Shown here one piece after another: positions 63,310 through 64,000 of a stretch of DNA of 64,000 bases. The DNA is from Pseudomonas sp. TNT3 (GTDB lineage: Bacteria; Pseudomonadota; Gammaproteobacteria; Pseudomonadales; Pseudomonadaceae). The stretch lies in assembly GCF_010095445.2 (NCBI RefSeq), contig NZ_WFGV02000008.1:1-64000 (forward strand). Reading direction: 5' to 3'. The position numbers and the translations under genes were made by a program. How positions within the stretch are numbered: the stretch's first letter is position 1; every line of letters starts with the position of its first letter. The notes below the pieces were generated by a model. It searched no databases. It had not been told where the DNA came from and saw nothing but the letters and a program-made list of their open reading frames with translations.

Positions 63310-64000
63310 TCGGCTCAGCGCCGTCGGCTGAAGCCCGCCAGGCCGTACGGGCCGCTGCACAATGGCTGGCGCTTATGGAATCCGGTGCTGCCAATGAGCG
63401 GGATCGCGCCGAACTGCAGACCTGGCGAAACAGCCATTCCAGTCACGAGCAGGCCTGGCAGAAAGCCCAACTCCTGCGTCAGCGCTTTGCCGAACTGCCG
63501 TCAGCGCTGGCGATGGCCAGTCTCGATCGACCGCAGGAAAGCCGGCGTACCGTACTCAAGCGTGCCTTGGGGGCGGTGGCATTGGTGCCGGCTGCCTGGC
63601 TGATCAGTCGACAGTTACCACTGGATGTCTGGAGCGCGGACCTGCGAACCGCGACCGGAGAAGGCAAGACGGTCCGCTTGGCCGATGGCAGCTCGCTGCA
63701 ACTGAACACCGCAAGCGCCGTCGACATCGATCTGACGAAGCGTTGGTTGAAACTCGTGGAGGGCGAGATAGCGCTGAGCGTTCCTGGTTCCTCGCCGCTG
63801 ACCGTGCAGACCCACTTCGGGCAAGTCATCGTCAGTCAGGGTGAAGTGTGCGTTCGTCAGGGGCAGACGGGTTGCAAGGTGTCAGTCTTGAAAGGAGCGG
63901 TGCGATTGCAACCGTTGCGTGGACCGGACTTCTCGTTGCAAGCCGGCCGGCAAGTCAGTCTTCAAGCAGCGGGTGCGGGCGCTATTGAACCCTTTGACGT
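63306..64000 (+). CDS. fecR: FecR-type anti-sigma/sigma regulator, partial
   Basis: The first 231 residues; the gene continues beyond the right edge. It begins with GTG overlapping the fecI stop (GTGA). Seen: the cytoplasmic FecR N-terminal domain with W-rich helix (AAAQWLALMESG; ELQTWRNSHSSHEQAW), one membrane segment (about 85-100, ALGAVALVPAAWLI), and the periplasmic FecR domain (RTATGEGKTVRLADGSSLQL, in part). It relays the siderophore signal from the outer-membrane receptor to FecI. Confidence 0.93.
   Translation, partial: MIGSAPSAEARQAVRAAAQWLALMESGAANERDRAELQTWRNSHSSHEQAWQKAQLLRQRFAELPSALAMASLDRPQESRRTVLKRALGAVALVPAAWLISRQLPLDVWSADLRTATGEGKTVRLADGSSLQLNTASAVDIDLTKRWLKLVEGEIALSVPGSSPLTVQTHFGQVIVSQGEVCVRQGQTGCKVSVLKGAVRLQPLRGPDFSLQAGRQVSLQAAGAGAIEPFD

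Overview
The window is chromosomal DNA of a Pseudomonas of the fluorescens type. This rests on the gene order uvrB / aminotransferase / gltX / dusC / ibpA / leuC-leuD-leuB-asd-usg-fimV-truA-trpF-accD-folC-cvpA-purF-metZ, which as I recall it matches a conserved Pseudomonas block, on GC-rich codon use, and on about ten intergenic REP/BIME-type palindromes typical of this group.

Region 1 (1-19.1 kb) is an accessory catabolic region. A minus-strand cluster encodes a branched-chain-amino-acid-type ABC transporter (binding protein, two permeases, two ATPases), an alpha/beta hydrolase, a phthalate-dioxygenase-type reductase, a ring-hydroxylating dioxygenase (alpha and beta subunits) and the start of a cysteine hydrolase that runs off the left edge. 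Directly upstream lies antCBA (anthranilate 1,2-dioxygenase, anthranilate to catechol). An OprD-family porin is divergent from antA, followed by two tandem AraC regulators (the first AntR-like). A MocR regulator divergent from a BenE-type aromatic-acid transporter follows, then a gene remnant, a terminator and tRNA-Asn. The simplest reading is uptake of an aromatic or nitrogen heteroaromatic compound, ring oxidation and hydrolysis to anthranilate, then conversion to catechol. The substrate is not shown by the sequence.

Region 2 (19.1-32.7 kb) is mostly core: tRNA-Asn, two small unknown proteins, an aromatic/aspartate aminotransferase, uvrB, an EmrAB-like efflux pair, gltX, a duplicated tRNA-Ala/tRNA-Glu array, a TetR-led operon (TetR, alpha/beta hydrolase, thioesterase), dusC, and ibpA behind a heat-shock promoter and a ROSE-like RNA thermometer.

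Region 3 (32.8-42.1 kb) holds a six-gene minus-strand membrane-lipid operon resembling E. coli ynbABCD, with an added PlsC-like acyltransferase and an unknown membrane protein, and then a large five-PAS GGDEF-EAL protein.

Region 4 (42.1-61.9 kb) is core metabolism: a LysR regulator divergent from leuCD, a methyltransferase, leuB, asd, an asd paralogue without the catalytic cysteine, fimV, truA, trpF, accD-folC-SPOR, cvpA-purF, and metZ with an SDR.

Region 5 (62-64 kb) has tRNA-Val and two tRNA-Asp genes, a terminator, a Fur-like site, and a FecI-type sigma factor overlapping a FecR gene cut by the right edge.

No insertion sequence, integrase, prophage gene or CRISPR array was seen.
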